The translations under genes were made by a program, and so were the position numbers. Positions 38,287 to 46,768 of a DNA stretch of 64,000 nucleotides are shown in pieces. The notes beneath the pieces are model-generated. The model ran no database searches and was not told the origin of the DNA. It saw only the letters and a list, made by a program, of their open reading frames with translations. The DNA is taken from the NCBI GenBank assembly GCA_050287965.1, contig JBNKCX010000012.1, positions 14,390 to 78,389 on the forward strand, written 5' to 3'. The DNA is from CBFDBF01 sp050287965 (GTDB lineage: Bacteria; Pseudomonadota; Gammaproteobacteria; Chromatiales; Chromatiaceae). The first letter of the stretch is position 1. Every line of letters starts with the position of its first letter.

Positions 38287-39150
38287 ATGGCTGATACCAA
38301 AAGTATGAACTCCTCTACCGCCCTCGGCATCCTGACCGGGGTGCTCCTGATAACCTTGTCGGTGTACCTGTCGGCAGAAGAACCGGGCGTTTTCCTCAAT
38401 TTCCCCGGTCTGCTGATTGTCGTGGGGGGGACCATTGCCGCCACCTCTATCAGCTACCCCATGCAGGAACTGCGCAAGGTATTCCGGAGTTTTCGGTTGA
38501 TCTGGCAGCATCGCGAACACCCGGTGGATGAGGAGATTGAGGAGATTGTCCGTGTTTCCATTCTCCTGGGGCGCGGAAAACTGGTGGAGATAGAAAACGA
38601 TCTCTACAAGATTTACAACCCGTTTCTCCGCACCGGCATTCAGCTGGTGATCGACCGCACCCCTCCGGAGGATATCGAGGCGATGCTGAAGTGGCGGATA
38701 TTCAAGCTGAAGCGCAAGGAATTGGCAGAGGCGCAGGTATTCCGGTCCATGGCAACCTATGCCCCCGCATTCGGCATGGCCGGGACGTTGCTGGGGCTGG
38801 TGAATATGCTCTACGCCATGGGCGGCGCCGATTTCGAGATCATTGGGCGGAATCTGGGAATTGCGTTGACCACCACGCTCTACGGAATAGTACTTGCCAA
38901 TCTGCTGCTGCGGCCCGCGGCCATCAAGCTGGAGCGACGGACAGAACAACGGATTATGTTGATGTACATGGTGCTGGAGGGAATCAGCATGCTGGGACAA
39001 CACCGTAATCCCAGTTTTATCCGGGAGACACTGAAATCCTTCGTCGCTCAGTACGAAGACGAGATACACTCGCCTTCCCTGGCGGAGATTGAGGCGGAAG
39101 TGGCCAGGAAAGAGGCCGAGGGTGAGGCGGCGGCGGAGAGCAATGAATGA
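38287..39150 (+). CDS. MotA-like proton or sodium channel stator protein
   Basis: A 287-aa inner-membrane protein of the MotA/TolQ/ExbB superfamily, closest in layout to MotA/PomA. Four membrane segments are apparent, at about residues 10-27, 35-55, 155-178 and 190-210. Between segments 2 and 3 lies a charged cytoplasmic region (about 60-150). GMAGTLLGLVNML near the third segment is the conserved superfamily motif. Partner MotB-like protein follows in an ATGA overlap. No flagellar genes are in the window, so it could power flagella, another motor, or an envelope process. ATG 38287 is favoured over GTG 38221, which lies inside repeat copy C. Confidence 0.85.
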   Translation: MADTKSMNSSTALGILTGVLLITLSVYLSAEEPGVFLNFPGLLIVVGGTIAATSISYPMQELRKVFRSFRLIWQHREHPVDEEIEEIVRVSILLGRGKLVEIENDLYKIYNPFLRTGIQLVIDRTPPEDIEAMLKWRIFKLKRKELAEAQVFRSMATYAPAFGMAGTLLGLVNMLYAMGGADFEIIGRNLGIALTTTLYGIVLANLLLRPAAIKLERRTEQRIMLMYMVLEGISMLGQHRNPSFIRETLKSFVAQYEDEIHSPSLAEIEAEVARKEAEGEAAAESNE

Positions 39151-39890
39151 ACCGGAGACGGCGCCATCTTCCGGGGCCGCCGGAGTGGGTTGAGGGTGAA
39201 CCGCAGCCCCTGGATGACAGGGGTTGGCTTATCGTCTATCTGGATGTGTTTACCCTGATACTCAGCGTCTTTGTGATGCTCCTTTCCTATACCACCTTTG
39301 CCCCGGACAGGTATGAGCAATTGACCCATGCATTGTCGGAGGCGGTGGTGGATGAGTCGGCAAAACAGGTCGAGAAGGAAACGGAGACGGAAACGGAAAC
39401 GGAAACGGAAGTGGGGATGGTTGATGTTCCGCTGGTGGAAGAGACGGAAACCCTGGAGAAGGCCTATCGCCAGGCCATCATCGACCAGGATCTGGAACAG
39501 TCAGTGGAGGTGAGTATTGAACCCGGACGAGTCAACTTGCAGATCCGCGATACTATCCTGTTCGCCGTCGGCAAGGCGAACCTGACCGTTACCGGTCAGG
39601 GGGTACTGCGAAAACTGGTGCCGCTGCTCAATTCACGGGCGCATGCCATATCGGTGGAAGGACACACCGATCCGGTGCCTATCAATAACCGGCGGTTTCC
39701 TTCAAACTGGGAGCTTTCCGCCCAACGGGCCACTACCGTCCTTCGTTATCTTGTCCGGGCCGGGGTTCCTGCCGACCGTCTCCGCGCCGTCGGTTATGCG
39801 GATACCCGGCCGTTGGCCGATAACGGCACCGCGGAGGGCAGGGCCAGAAACCGCCGGGTTGCCCTGGTGGTGCACCTGGAGGAGGAGTGA
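39147..39890 (+). CDS. MotB-like protein with OmpA peptidoglycan-binding domain
   Basis: A 247-aa partner of the MotA-like protein. A short cytoplasmic N-terminus precedes one membrane helix (about residues 28-52) with the sequence YLDVFTLILSVFVML, whose Asp matches the proton-carrying Asp of MotB. The linker contains an (ET)n run encoded by tandem GGAAAC hexamers, and the C-terminal OmpA-like domain (about 135-245) has ISVEGHTDPVP and RAVGYADTRPL, the peptidoglycan-anchoring motifs. It overlaps the upstream stop codon (ATGA), implying coupled translation. Confidence 0.87.
   Translation: MNRRRRHLPGPPEWVEGEPQPLDDRGWLIVYLDVFTLILSVFVMLLSYTTFAPDRYEQLTHALSEAVVDESAKQVEKETETETETETEVGMVDVPLVEETETLEKAYRQAIIDQDLEQSVEVSIEPGRVNLQIRDTILFAVGKANLTVTGQGVLRKLVPLLNSRAHAISVEGHTDPVPINNRRFPSNWELSAQRATTVLRYLVRAGVPADRLRAVGYADTRPLADNGTAEGRARNRRVALVVHLEEE
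39377..39411. repeat. Hexamer microsatellite (GGAAAC)n inside the motB-like gene
   Basis: About five imperfect GGAAAC/GGAGAC units encode a Glu-Thr repeat in the linker between membrane helix and OmpA domain. A six-base unit keeps the reading frame, so slippage would change linker length without breaking the gene. Confidence 0.8.
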
Positions 39891-39984
39891 CCCGCCCTCG
39901 GATATTTAAAGAGGTGAGCTATTTTCGATACTTTGCGGGGATTGGCGTTCGCGGCTTGTGTTTCCAATTCACGCGCCATTCGGT

Positions 39985-40446
39985 TCAGAAAACGTTCTCC
40001 AGGATATCCAGGATCAGACCGGTGGCCTCCTCGATCAGCAGTACATCGTTGTCCACTATGACCCTTTTCTGGCCGGGCAGGCGCCCGGGAAGCAGTGAGT
40101 GAAGGTCATCCGGCAGGTCCCTTTTCTCCAGGCCCGGCGGGAGGTGTCCATTGCGCTGCAGCTGCTTGGCAAGACCCGGAGGAAGGGTATCCCGCTTGGC
40201 CAGTCCGGGAGGGAGGCCCTTTTCCTGTTTGTGTCCTTTCTTGCCCTTCGAATCGTCCGCCTTATTTTTCTCGTCGATCTCTTTGTCGAAGCGGTCGCGG
40301 TAATAGCGTTCTATGGTCTGTTTCTCAAGCTCGGTAAAGAGTCGGTCGACGATCTTCTCCTCTTTCGGCGCAGGAGGGTCCGCCGGAAGGATTTGAGAGA
40401 TTAATGTCAGGCCGAGGACGAGGCAGAACCGGAAAGCGTGCTTCAT
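39985..40446 (-). CDS. Secreted protein with LPPGLAK repeats (CigR/RcnB-like), unknown function
   Basis: A 153-aa product with a signal peptide (about residues 1-22). The mature part has a charged segment (KNKADDSKGKKGHKQEK) and then repeated LPPGL units (GLPPGLAKRD, TLPPGLAKQL, HLPPGLEKRD), ending in a C-terminal domain VIVDNDVLLIEEATGLILDIL. Similar proline-rich repeats occur in proteins annotated CigR or RcnB family; this link is from motif memory and not certain. Product likely periplasmic. It is convergent with the motB-like gene. Confidence 0.72.
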   Translation of the reverse strand: MKHAFRFCLVLGLTLISQILPADPPAPKEEKIVDRLFTELEKQTIERYYRDRFDKEIDEKNKADDSKGKKGHKQEKGLPPGLAKRDTLPPGLAKQLQRNGHLPPGLEKRDLPDDLHSLLPGRLPGQKRVIVDNDVLLIEEATGLILDILENVF

Positions 40447-40611
40447 GGGGTAACTCCTTTGAAATATGTAACTCCTAAGAGTTTAGCCGCTACGCGGGAG
40501 ATCGGGATAAAACAGGTGGGGGTGCGCGTTTCCGGCCGGCATCTTAACGGCAAAGCCTGCAAAGAACGCAAAAGGGTTGATCGTGATCCCCTTCGGCCTA
40601 CTATGCGGCTA

Positions 40612-41592
40612 TCAACTCGAAAGCCCCGCCGTCTCCCGAATGGTCGTCAGATTGATCGCCGGCAGGTACTCCGGCTTGGGATCGGCACGGCGGGTGAATT
40701 TCTTGATGATGCTCTCCAGGTTGGGCCGTTTCTCCGCCGGTCCCTCACCGCTGCCGATACCGCCGCCGAACTCCACGAAATGGGTGACGCCTTCATCCAG
40801 GGCGCACTGCAGACACCCGACCCAATTGACCGGGTGGAAGAGCTGAAAAAAGAGTCTGGAGCAAATACTGTCGGCATCCGGTTCATGAAAGCTGCCGGTA
40901 TAGTTGGAGGCCACCTTGATCCGGGGTGGGGCAAACTCCACCCGATTCAGCTCCTCCCGGAACAGGCGGGCGGCGGTTACCATGTAATAGGTATGGAACG
41001 CCCCCTCGGTCTTGAGGCGTACCGCCTTTTTTTTCGGAAACATCTCCTCCATTTCCGATGCCAGCGCATCCAGATCGGGGCCGGCGCCGCCCACCACGGT
41101 CTGATCCGGCAGGTTCAGCCCGGCGATGCCGCAGTAGTGTTTGTCCGCCAGCGGCTGAGCGCTTTCCAGTTCGATGGTGAGGGCCATCATTTCCCCTTCG
41201 CCGTGTTCACTCATCAGCTCACCGCGTTTGGCCACCAGCCGCAGGCCGTCCTGAAAGCTGAGTGAGCCGGCTGCAACCAGGGCGGAGTATTCGCCCAGAG
41301 AATGCCCCGCCGCCGCGATCGGTTGCAGCGGGTCCTGTGCCAGTTCCCCATAGAGGGTGAGGCAGGCGATGTGGTGAGTCAGTAATACCGGCTGGGTGAA
41401 GCGGGTAAGGTTGATCTGCCCCTCCGGGTCCTGGAAAGAGAGCTTCGCCATGTCCAGGCCCAGCACGTCGCTCGCCTCTTCATAGACGCGGCGGACGGAC
41501 TCGAACTCCCCGTGCAGATCGCTGCCGATACCGGGGTATTGAGAACCTTGGCCGGGAAATATGAAGACGGGGCACGGTTCGTTACTGGGCAT
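40612..41592 (-). CDS. ACP S-malonyltransferase (FabD-like acyltransferase)
   Basis: Transfers malonyl groups from CoA to acyl carrier protein. The 326-aa product has FIFPGQGSQYPG at the N-terminus, the catalytic Ser in GHSLGEYSALVAAG (about residues 95-108), the malonate-binding Arg in KRGELM (about 121-126) and the catalytic His in GAFHTYYM (about 201-208). It stands alone rather than within a fab cluster. At 326 aa it is slightly longer than E. coli FabD (309 aa) and divergent at the C-terminus, so a specialised acyltransferase for another pathway is possible. Confidence 0.86.
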   Translation of the reverse strand: MPSNEPCPVFIFPGQGSQYPGIGSDLHGEFESVRRVYEEASDVLGLDMAKLSFQDPEGQINLTRFTQPVLLTHHIACLTLYGELAQDPLQPIAAAGHSLGEYSALVAAGSLSFQDGLRLVAKRGELMSEHGEGEMMALTIELESAQPLADKHYCGIAGLNLPDQTVVGGAGPDLDALASEMEEMFPKKKAVRLKTEGAFHTYYMVTAARLFREELNRVEFAPPRIKVASNYTGSFHEPDADSICSRLFFQLFHPVNWVGCLQCALDEGVTHFVEFGGGIGSGEGPAEKRPNLESIIKKFTRRADPKPEYLPAINLTTIRETAGLSS

Positions 41593-41760
41593 GATGTTCT
41601 CTCCAAATAGGTATGCGCATGGGCCTGGGCTGGTGCGGGAGAATAGACATATTCGGCGTTCAGGGCAAGGGAGCGGCCGTTTATCCCTTGGAGGGAAGAT
41701 TCTCCCGGCTAGTTGATAGGCTTCACTACCAATTTCCGGCGTGAGATGTTAGAAAGATGT

Positions 41761-41782
41761 CAGGACCTGTTAACGGGTCCTG
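41761..41782 (+). other. Hairpin in the spacer before the 73-aa gene
   Basis: CAGGACC and GGTCCTG (within 41761-41782) pair around TGTTAACG, without a T tract. The 266-bp spacer 41593-41858 holds no other recognisable feature apart from a good ribosome site (AAGGAGTG) at its end. Confidence 0.35.
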
Positions 41783-41858
41783 GCTGGAAGTCGGAGGCAG
41801 GTGATAGGTGTGTGGTGTTACTATCCCGCCTTATCGTTAAGATTTAAGGAGTGAAAGC

Positions 41859-42080
41859 ATGTCCTCCAAATTAATGGTGTTACCCAGCAAGGAATTTGGT
41901 CAGATCAGGCTGGTGCAGATCCCGGATGATGTGGCCGAGCAGGAAGCCTTTCAGCACGCGACCGGGATTATCGCCGGGGTGGAAGAGAAACCCGGTTACG
42001 GCATGGAGGACATCGAGGATGCCCTGGAGGATCACGGATTTCGACTGGTGGAGCATCTTCTGGGTCCGGAGATAGACTGA
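41859..42080 (+). CDS. Small acidic cytosolic protein, unknown function
   Basis: A 73-aa product with no signal peptide or membrane segment. It is acidic, starts MSSKLMVLPSKEFGQIRLVQIPDD, and ends with a helix containing EDIEDALEDHGFRLVEHLLGPEID. A strong ribosome site (TTAAGGAGTG) precedes the ATG and codon use is like that of neighbouring genes, supporting a real gene. No family is recognised. It is followed by a convergent TAXI-type gene. Confidence 0.65.
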   Translation: MSSKLMVLPSKEFGQIRLVQIPDDVAEQEAFQHATGIIAGVEEKPGYGMEDIEDALEDHGFRLVEHLLGPEID

Positions 42081-42170
42081 GTCGCCGGAGCCCGGATTCC
42101 GCGAAGAACCGTTCGCTCAAATACCCGCGCACCCCGAGCGGTGGCGCGGTGCATCATGGGGTCAGGTGCG

Positions 42171-43478
42171 TTACCTGCTGCTCCCGCCGTAGCCTTTTTT
42201 CTCCAACCGTTCCCTGACCAGGGTGACATGCAGCCGCAGATCATACAATTCCTCTGCGAACGAGAGCGGCACATGTATCTCCGATATCCCCCGCTCGATC
42301 TGATCGAGTTCCACCAGTAACTGGTTGCCGTTGTCTCTGGCCGCGCTATCCAGGTAGACCTGCCGGTCGATCTCAAGCAGTTCCCGGTACCAGCGGTAGA
42401 TACGGGAACGCATGCGCCAGCGGTAGATCGGGGGCATGATCTTGAACAGAGGCAAAAGCAGCGCGATCAACGGCAATAACATCACCTTCAGCCGGTCCAC
42501 CAGGGTGGCCGCCCAGAACGGGAGATAACGTTGCAACAGCGGGGGGCCGTAGTCGTAGAAACGGCGTGCCTCCTTGCCCAGGGGGAAATCGAGATAGTCG
42601 GCATTGGGGAATTGTCCGCTCCGCTCGAACCAGCCGCCGTTCCCATGCACCTCTTTCGCCGCCTGCAGCAGCAGATCGATCAGTGCCGGGTGTAGATCCT
42701 CGCGTATTACCAGGTTGGCGCTGGCGGCCAGCAACACCGTCTGCTCCGCGGGAAGGTTGCGACGGAAATTGATTACCCCCTCGGGAAGAACGACCCGGGA
42801 CAGGTAGCGGTGGATGCGGGTGTAGGCATCCGCCCGCTCGAAACTCATCAGGCTGATATCGTCGTGTTCCAGCAGGGCCCGTATCAGCGGCGACCGGGGA
42901 GAGGCGACGAAGAAAGCGGCGTCCGCCCTGTTCCCGATAAGGGCGTCGGCGGCGGTCTGTCCCCCGAGGGCCTGGAGATCAGAGGTGCTGTCGTCGATGG
43001 AGTTATCCGCGAGCAGTTGCAGCGCCAGAGCGCGGGTACCACTCCCTTCCCTTCCCACCGCGATGCGCTTCCCCTGCAGCTGAGAGATCCGCGAAAGCGG
43101 AAGATCACGGCGGTGGAAGAGCCAGATCGGTTCGAAGAAAAGGCTGCCCAGAGAGCGGAGTTTACCGGACCTGGCGAGACTGCCGGTGCCGCCCTGGACG
43201 AAGGCCGCATCCACCTCCCCCGCCTCAAGACGCTGGATATTCTCTATCGACCCCGCGCTTTCACGGACTTCGAGTTGTATCCGCTCTTGGGAGAAGATCT
43301 CCTGATAGCGCTGGCCGAACAGATAGTAGGCCCCGTCTTCTCCGCCGGTGGAGATCACGAGTTGGTTGGGCGGCGCCGGATCGACGAACTGATAGGCCAG
43401 AAGGAAGCCGAGCAGTGCGACCAGAACCGCCGGACCGAAAATGCCGATATGTTCCCGAAACGGTCGATGGCGGTGCAT
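42171..43478 (-). CDS. TAXI-family TRAP transporter substrate-binding protein with C-terminal membrane tail
   Basis: A 435-aa product with an N-terminal membrane segment (about residues 12-30), then a periplasmic binding domain of the TAXI type (about 38-315: LVISTGGEDGAYYLFGQRY, AGSIENIQRLEAGEVDAAFVQGG, GKRIAVGREGSGTRALA). A second membrane segment lies near 335-360 and is followed by about 75 cytoplasmic residues with helical, charged character. Ordinary TAXI proteins are soluble and end after the binding domain. No TRAP permease subunits are adjacent, so a membrane-tethered ligand sensor is as likely as transport. Confidence 0.8.
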   Translation of the reverse strand: MHRHRPFREHIGIFGPAVLVALLGFLLAYQFVDPAPPNQLVISTGGEDGAYYLFGQRYQEIFSQERIQLEVRESAGSIENIQRLEAGEVDAAFVQGGTGSLARSGKLRSLGSLFFEPIWLFHRRDLPLSRISQLQGKRIAVGREGSGTRALALQLLADNSIDDSTSDLQALGGQTAADALIGNRADAAFFVASPRSPLIRALLEHDDISLMSFERADAYTRIHRYLSRVVLPEGVINFRRNLPAEQTVLLAASANLVIREDLHPALIDLLLQAAKEVHGNGGWFERSGQFPNADYLDFPLGKEARRFYDYGPPLLQRYLPFWAATLVDRLKVMLLPLIALLLPLFKIMPPIYRWRMRSRIYRWYRELLEIDRQVYLDSAARDNGNQLLVELDQIERGISEIHVPLSFAEELYDLRLHVTLVRERLEKKGYGGSSR

Positions 43479-43614
43479 GGTGTCAAGAGATCCTCGGCCG
43501 AACCTTAATGATAATAACTATAGTGCCAAGGCGGGCAGGAAGGAATCGGGAAAAGGTGTTTCGTCCGGAACGGCGGCGTCGCCGTCCCGGACTTCAGCCC
43601 CGGAGAAAGGGGGC

Positions 43615-44178
43615 TTACAGCGCTTTTCTGAAGGTGAAGGCGCCGCGGATATCCCCTTCCTTGAATCCCCGTGCCTTGTCTTCGGGATAGAGTGAATCCA
43701 GTTTCTCCGCCACATCCGCATCAATCCCATCGCCGTGACACTTGAGGCAGGGTTTCCCTGTGGGGATGGCCTTCATATAGCGGAAGTAGCGCTTGCCATC
43801 CTGTTCCACAATCTCCGACAGTTCTATCTTAGTGATATCTTCGCCGGCCCCTTTGCGGGTTTCGAACGACTGAAGAACCTCCTGCTCCCAGGCGTCCGGG
43901 GCATTATCCCGGTTGCGGAGTTTGAGGCTGGTGCGAGCCAGGTCCCAGCCGAACTGCTGCGATTTCTGCCCGGCAATCTCCGGGGCTTTGAGATTACAGG
44001 TGCCGATGGCCTCAATGGGTCCGCCGGCCTCCATTGCGGTTTTCAGTTCGCCTTTCAATGATCCCATGAATTCTTTGACCAGGCCTCTGGCCTCCTGGGT
44101 ATATTGGGTAACCTCGTCGGCAAATACCTGGCCCGGGAGTGTCGCGCAAAGCAGGGATGTCAGTAGGATTTTCTTCAT
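43615..44178 (-). CDS. Periplasmic mono-haem protein, DUF3365 (Tll0287-like) domain
   Basis: A 187-aa product with a signal peptide (about residues 1-20). The DUF3365-type domain contains a conserved Cys (GTCNLKAPEIA, about 60-70), RTSLKLRN...NAPD (about 82-95) and the haem-binding motif CLKCH (about 143-147). Tll0287-like domains fold as PAS-like sensors binding one c-type haem, and the same kind of CXXCH sits in the cyclase at 17088. No output domain is attached, so it may be a soluble redox or gas sensor or an electron carrier. It is a single-gene unit on the minus strand. Confidence 0.85.
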   Translation of the reverse strand: MKKILLTSLLCATLPGQVFADEVTQYTQEARGLVKEFMGSLKGELKTAMEAGGPIEAIGTCNLKAPEIAGQKSQQFGWDLARTSLKLRNRDNAPDAWEQEVLQSFETRKGAGEDITKIELSEIVEQDGKRYFRYMKAIPTGKPCLKCHGDGIDADVAEKLDSLYPEDKARGFKEGDIRGAFTFRKAL

Positions 44179-44384
44179 GATAAGGGTTCCTTTTCTCCTA
44201 ATGTCTGAAAGGGACCGGAAGCGGATTCCCAGGCCCGGTCGAAACCTAACACACTCTATGGGCCGCGGTCAGTATTCCGAGGGGATCCTGTTGTACCGGA
44301 TTTTTCGAAGGTTTATTTTCGTCACATTTCCGGCTGTACTTGGGGTCAAACCGGTAGGGAATACAGGAAAGGAGGAGCGCAACC

Positions 44385-45026
44385 GTGACCCTGCTCGATA
44401 AAAAGATTCATTTGCCTTCGCCGGAAACCGCGTTGCCGGGCCGGTCGGAACCTCTGGCGGTGCCGGAACGCCATTTCGTCAATGGTAACCCCCTGCAGTC
44501 GCCCTTCCCGCAAGGGATGGAACAGGCCATGTTCGGGCTCGGCTGCTTCTGGGGGGCTGAGCGCCGCTTCTGGCAGTTGCCCGGAGTCTACGTGACGGCG
44601 GTGGGCTATGCCGGCGGCTATACCCCCAATCCCACTTACGAAGAAGTGTGCAGCGGCATGACCGGCCATGCGGAGGTGGTGTGGCTGGTGTTCGATCCGG
44701 CACAGATCTCTTACGAGAGTCTGCTGCGCTGTTTCTGGGAGTCCCACGATCCCACCCAGGGTATGCGCCAGGGAAACGACCGGGGGACCCAGTACCGCTC
44801 AGGTATCTACACCTATACCCGGGAACAGCACACCCTTGCGGAAGCGAGCAGGGGGCGCTACCAACAGGCGTTGTCGGAAAAAGGAAAGGGCGGGATCACC
44901 ACCGAGATCCGCCGTGCACCGCCCTTCTACTACGCCGAGGCATACCATCAGCAGTACCTGGCAAAAAACCCCTCGGGTTACTGTGGTCTGGGCGGGACCG
45001 GGGTGTCCTGTCCCGAGCCTCTCTGA
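44385..45026 (+). CDS. msrA: Peptide methionine sulfoxide reductase MsrA
   Basis: Repairs oxidised methionine (S-sulfoxide form) in proteins with thioredoxin. The 213-aa product has the catalytic motif GLGCFWGAERRFW (Cys about residue 51), YAGGYTPNPTYEEVCSGMTGHAEVV, and a C-terminal GLGGTGVSC carrying a resolving Cys. GTG 44385 is preceded by GGAGGAG. No signal peptide is seen, so it is cytosolic. Its closeness to peroxide-defence and haem genes is consistent with oxidative stress but may be chance. It is convergent with the SIMPL gene. Confidence 0.95.
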   Translation: MTLLDKKIHLPSPETALPGRSEPLAVPERHFVNGNPLQSPFPQGMEQAMFGLGCFWGAERRFWQLPGVYVTAVGYAGGYTPNPTYEEVCSGMTGHAEVVWLVFDPAQISYESLLRCFWESHDPTQGMRQGNDRGTQYRSGIYTYTREQHTLAEASRGRYQQALSEKGKGGITTEIRRAPPFYYAEAYHQQYLAKNPSGYCGLGGTGVSCPEPL

Positions 45027-45045
45027 TGTACGAGCGGTCTGTTCC

Positions 45046-45732
45046 CTAGGGGGTCATCTCTATGGTGCCGCTGATGTGCACCTGCAGTTGCTGGGTTCCG
45101 GCCTCCAGGGCGGGTGCGGGAGCCGCCGCCTGTTCCATTACCATGGCTCGCATCAGCTGGGGTCTGGGCGAAATACCCGAGGTGTTGACCTGCATGTGGA
45201 CCAGCCGATAACCGCTACGACCCATCTCCCGGGACACCAGCTGCGACCGCAGTTTAAAGGCGGCGATGCCCTCCGCGATCAACTGATTCTCTACCGTACC
45301 GCGCTGTTCCGGAGAGACGGTGTAGGAGATGTTGCCGATCGCAAGGTTCTTCTGAAGTTTTCCGACCAGGTCACTTAGTACCGCCGACTCTTTGCTCTCC
45401 AGTCGGATGGACTGGCGAATGCGCCAGCCCTCAAGGGCCTGCTTTCGGTAGACCGGCGTGGTGTTGTATTCGAGGGTCTGGACCTTGACGGCGGATACGG
45501 CTTTCGCCTGTTCGATGGCGTCGCTTATCAGTCCATTAACTTCCGTCGCCAGTTGGGAGGTGTCGTTACCTTCCCGCTGGGCATACATGACGATGACCAG
45601 GGTATCGTTTTCCACCTCGCGACCGGCGGTGACAGAAAGATCCGCCCGGTCGTAGGTCTGAGACTGTTCGGCGGCAACGGCCGTGAGGCTTAGCAGCAAC
45701 AGCAGCGGTGCCGTGATCCATGAACTGCGCAT
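45046..45732 (-). CDS. SIMPL (DUF541) domain periplasmic protein
   Basis: A 228-aa product with a signal peptide (residues about 1-21, ending AVAA). The SIMPL domain follows: LSVTAGREVENDTLVIVMYAQREG, a central VSAVKVQTLEYNTTPVYRK typical of the family, WRIRQSIRLES and SYTVSPEQR. The family is of unknown molecular function and is found in periplasm or outer membrane. It lies 34 bp after trpC on the same strand. Confidence 0.88.
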   Translation of the reverse strand: MRSSWITAPLLLLLSLTAVAAEQSQTYDRADLSVTAGREVENDTLVIVMYAQREGNDTSQLATEVNGLISDAIEQAKAVSAVKVQTLEYNTTPVYRKQALEGWRIRQSIRLESKESAVLSDLVGKLQKNLAIGNISYTVSPEQRGTVENQLIAEGIAAFKLRSQLVSREMGRSGYRLVHMQVNTSGISPRPQLMRAMVMEQAAAPAPALEAGTQQLQVHISGTIEMTP

Positions 45733-45766
45733 AATGAGATCTCCCTATGGTCTGACAGACTCCAGT

Positions 45767-46552
45767 TCAGCGGAACAGTTCCGCCAGTTTCGCTCCGGGG
45801 TCGGCGGCACGCATGAATGCCTCCCCCACCAGGAACCCGTGTACGCCGTGGTTACGCATACGCTGCACATCCTCCCGGGTATGAATGCCGCTCTCTGTCA
45901 CCACGATACGATCCTCCGGTATCTGCTCCAGCAGCTCAAGGGTGGTGTTCAGATCCACCTCGAAGGAGCGCAGGTTGCGGTTGTTGATTCCGATCAGACG
46001 GTTACCCAGGGGCAGCGCCCGATGCAGTTCCCGGGCGTCATGCACTTCGATCAGTACATCCATCCCCAGTTCGGAGGCCAGCCGGTTAAGTTCACGCAAT
46101 TCGGTATCATCCAGGCAGGCGGCGATCAGCAGTATGCAGTCGGCACCGATAGCCCGTGCCTCGTAGACCTGATAGGGATCGATAATGAAGTCCTTACGGA
46201 TGACCGGCAGGGAGCAGGCGCCACGCGCCTCTTTAAGGTATTGGTCCGCACCCTGAAAAAAATCCACATCGGTCAACACGGAAAGGCAGGCGGCGCCGCC
46301 TCTTGCATAACTCGCGGCGATCTCCGCCGGCCGGAAATCCTCGCGGATCACGCCTTTGCTCGGCGAGGCCTTCTTGATTTCCGCGATCACCCCGGCCGCA
46401 CCCGCCTGTATTCGGGCTTCGATGGCGGAAACGAACCTGCGAACAGGGGGTGCCTCCTCCGGGCGTAGCCGGGGCAGTTGCTCCACCCGTTCCGCGATCT
46501 CCTCACGCTTTCGCTGCAGGATCTTTTTCAGGATATCAGGGGTGTCGCTCAT
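45767..46552 (-). CDS. trpC: Indole-3-glycerol-phosphate synthase
   Basis: Closes the indole ring of CdRP in tryptophan synthesis, in the cytosol. The 261-aa, single-function protein shows the active-site strands IAEIKKASPSKGVI (about residues 50-63), VLTDVDFFQGADQYL (about 93-107), RKDFIIDPYQVYEARAIGADCILLI (about 118-142), GINNRNLRSFEVD (about 190-202) and VTESGI (about 217-222). It is separated from trpD by about 4 kb of unrelated genes, whereas trpEGDC is contiguous in many relatives. The copy D repeat lies just upstream of its start. Confidence 0.96.
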   Translation of the reverse strand: MSDTPDILKKILQRKREEIAERVEQLPRLRPEEAPPVRRFVSAIEARIQAGAAGVIAEIKKASPSKGVIREDFRPAEIAASYARGGAACLSVLTDVDFFQGADQYLKEARGACSLPVIRKDFIIDPYQVYEARAIGADCILLIAACLDDTELRELNRLASELGMDVLIEVHDARELHRALPLGNRLIGINNRNLRSFEVDLNTTLELLEQIPEDRIVVTESGIHTREDVQRMRNHGVHGFLVGEAFMRAADPGAKLAELFR

Positions 46553-46607
46553 CAGGCCAAAGGTTTCCGAGTGTTTAAGAAAAGACTCGATATTTTACAC
46601 CCTTTAG

Positions 46608-46661
46608 GAGCCTCTGATTAAGTCGCCGATGAGTCGAGTTTGTGTCCAAATGTTCTTCCTG
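46608..46661. repeat. Dispersed palindromic element, copy D
   Basis: GGAGCCTCTGATTAAGTCGCCGATGAGTCGAGTTTGTGTCC... matches copy A over about 42 bp. The right inverted arm has decayed (TGTTCTTCC). It sits in the divergent trpC/greB intergenic region. Confidence 0.65.
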
Positions 46662-46768
46662 CCACTGGAGTCGGGGTAAAATCGACTAATCTTAGTCTGT
46701 GTAGGGGGGGCGAGATTGTCGCCCGCCGTCAAAGAGGACAGCATCGGGCCGTGCCCGGCCGAGTTGAA

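Noticed and set aside
38287..39890. ZorAB-type phage-defence stator
   Set aside because: No ZorC, ZorD or ZorE gene is adjacent and the MotB-like protein has an ordinary OmpA domain without the features expected of ZorB; left as a general orphan stator.
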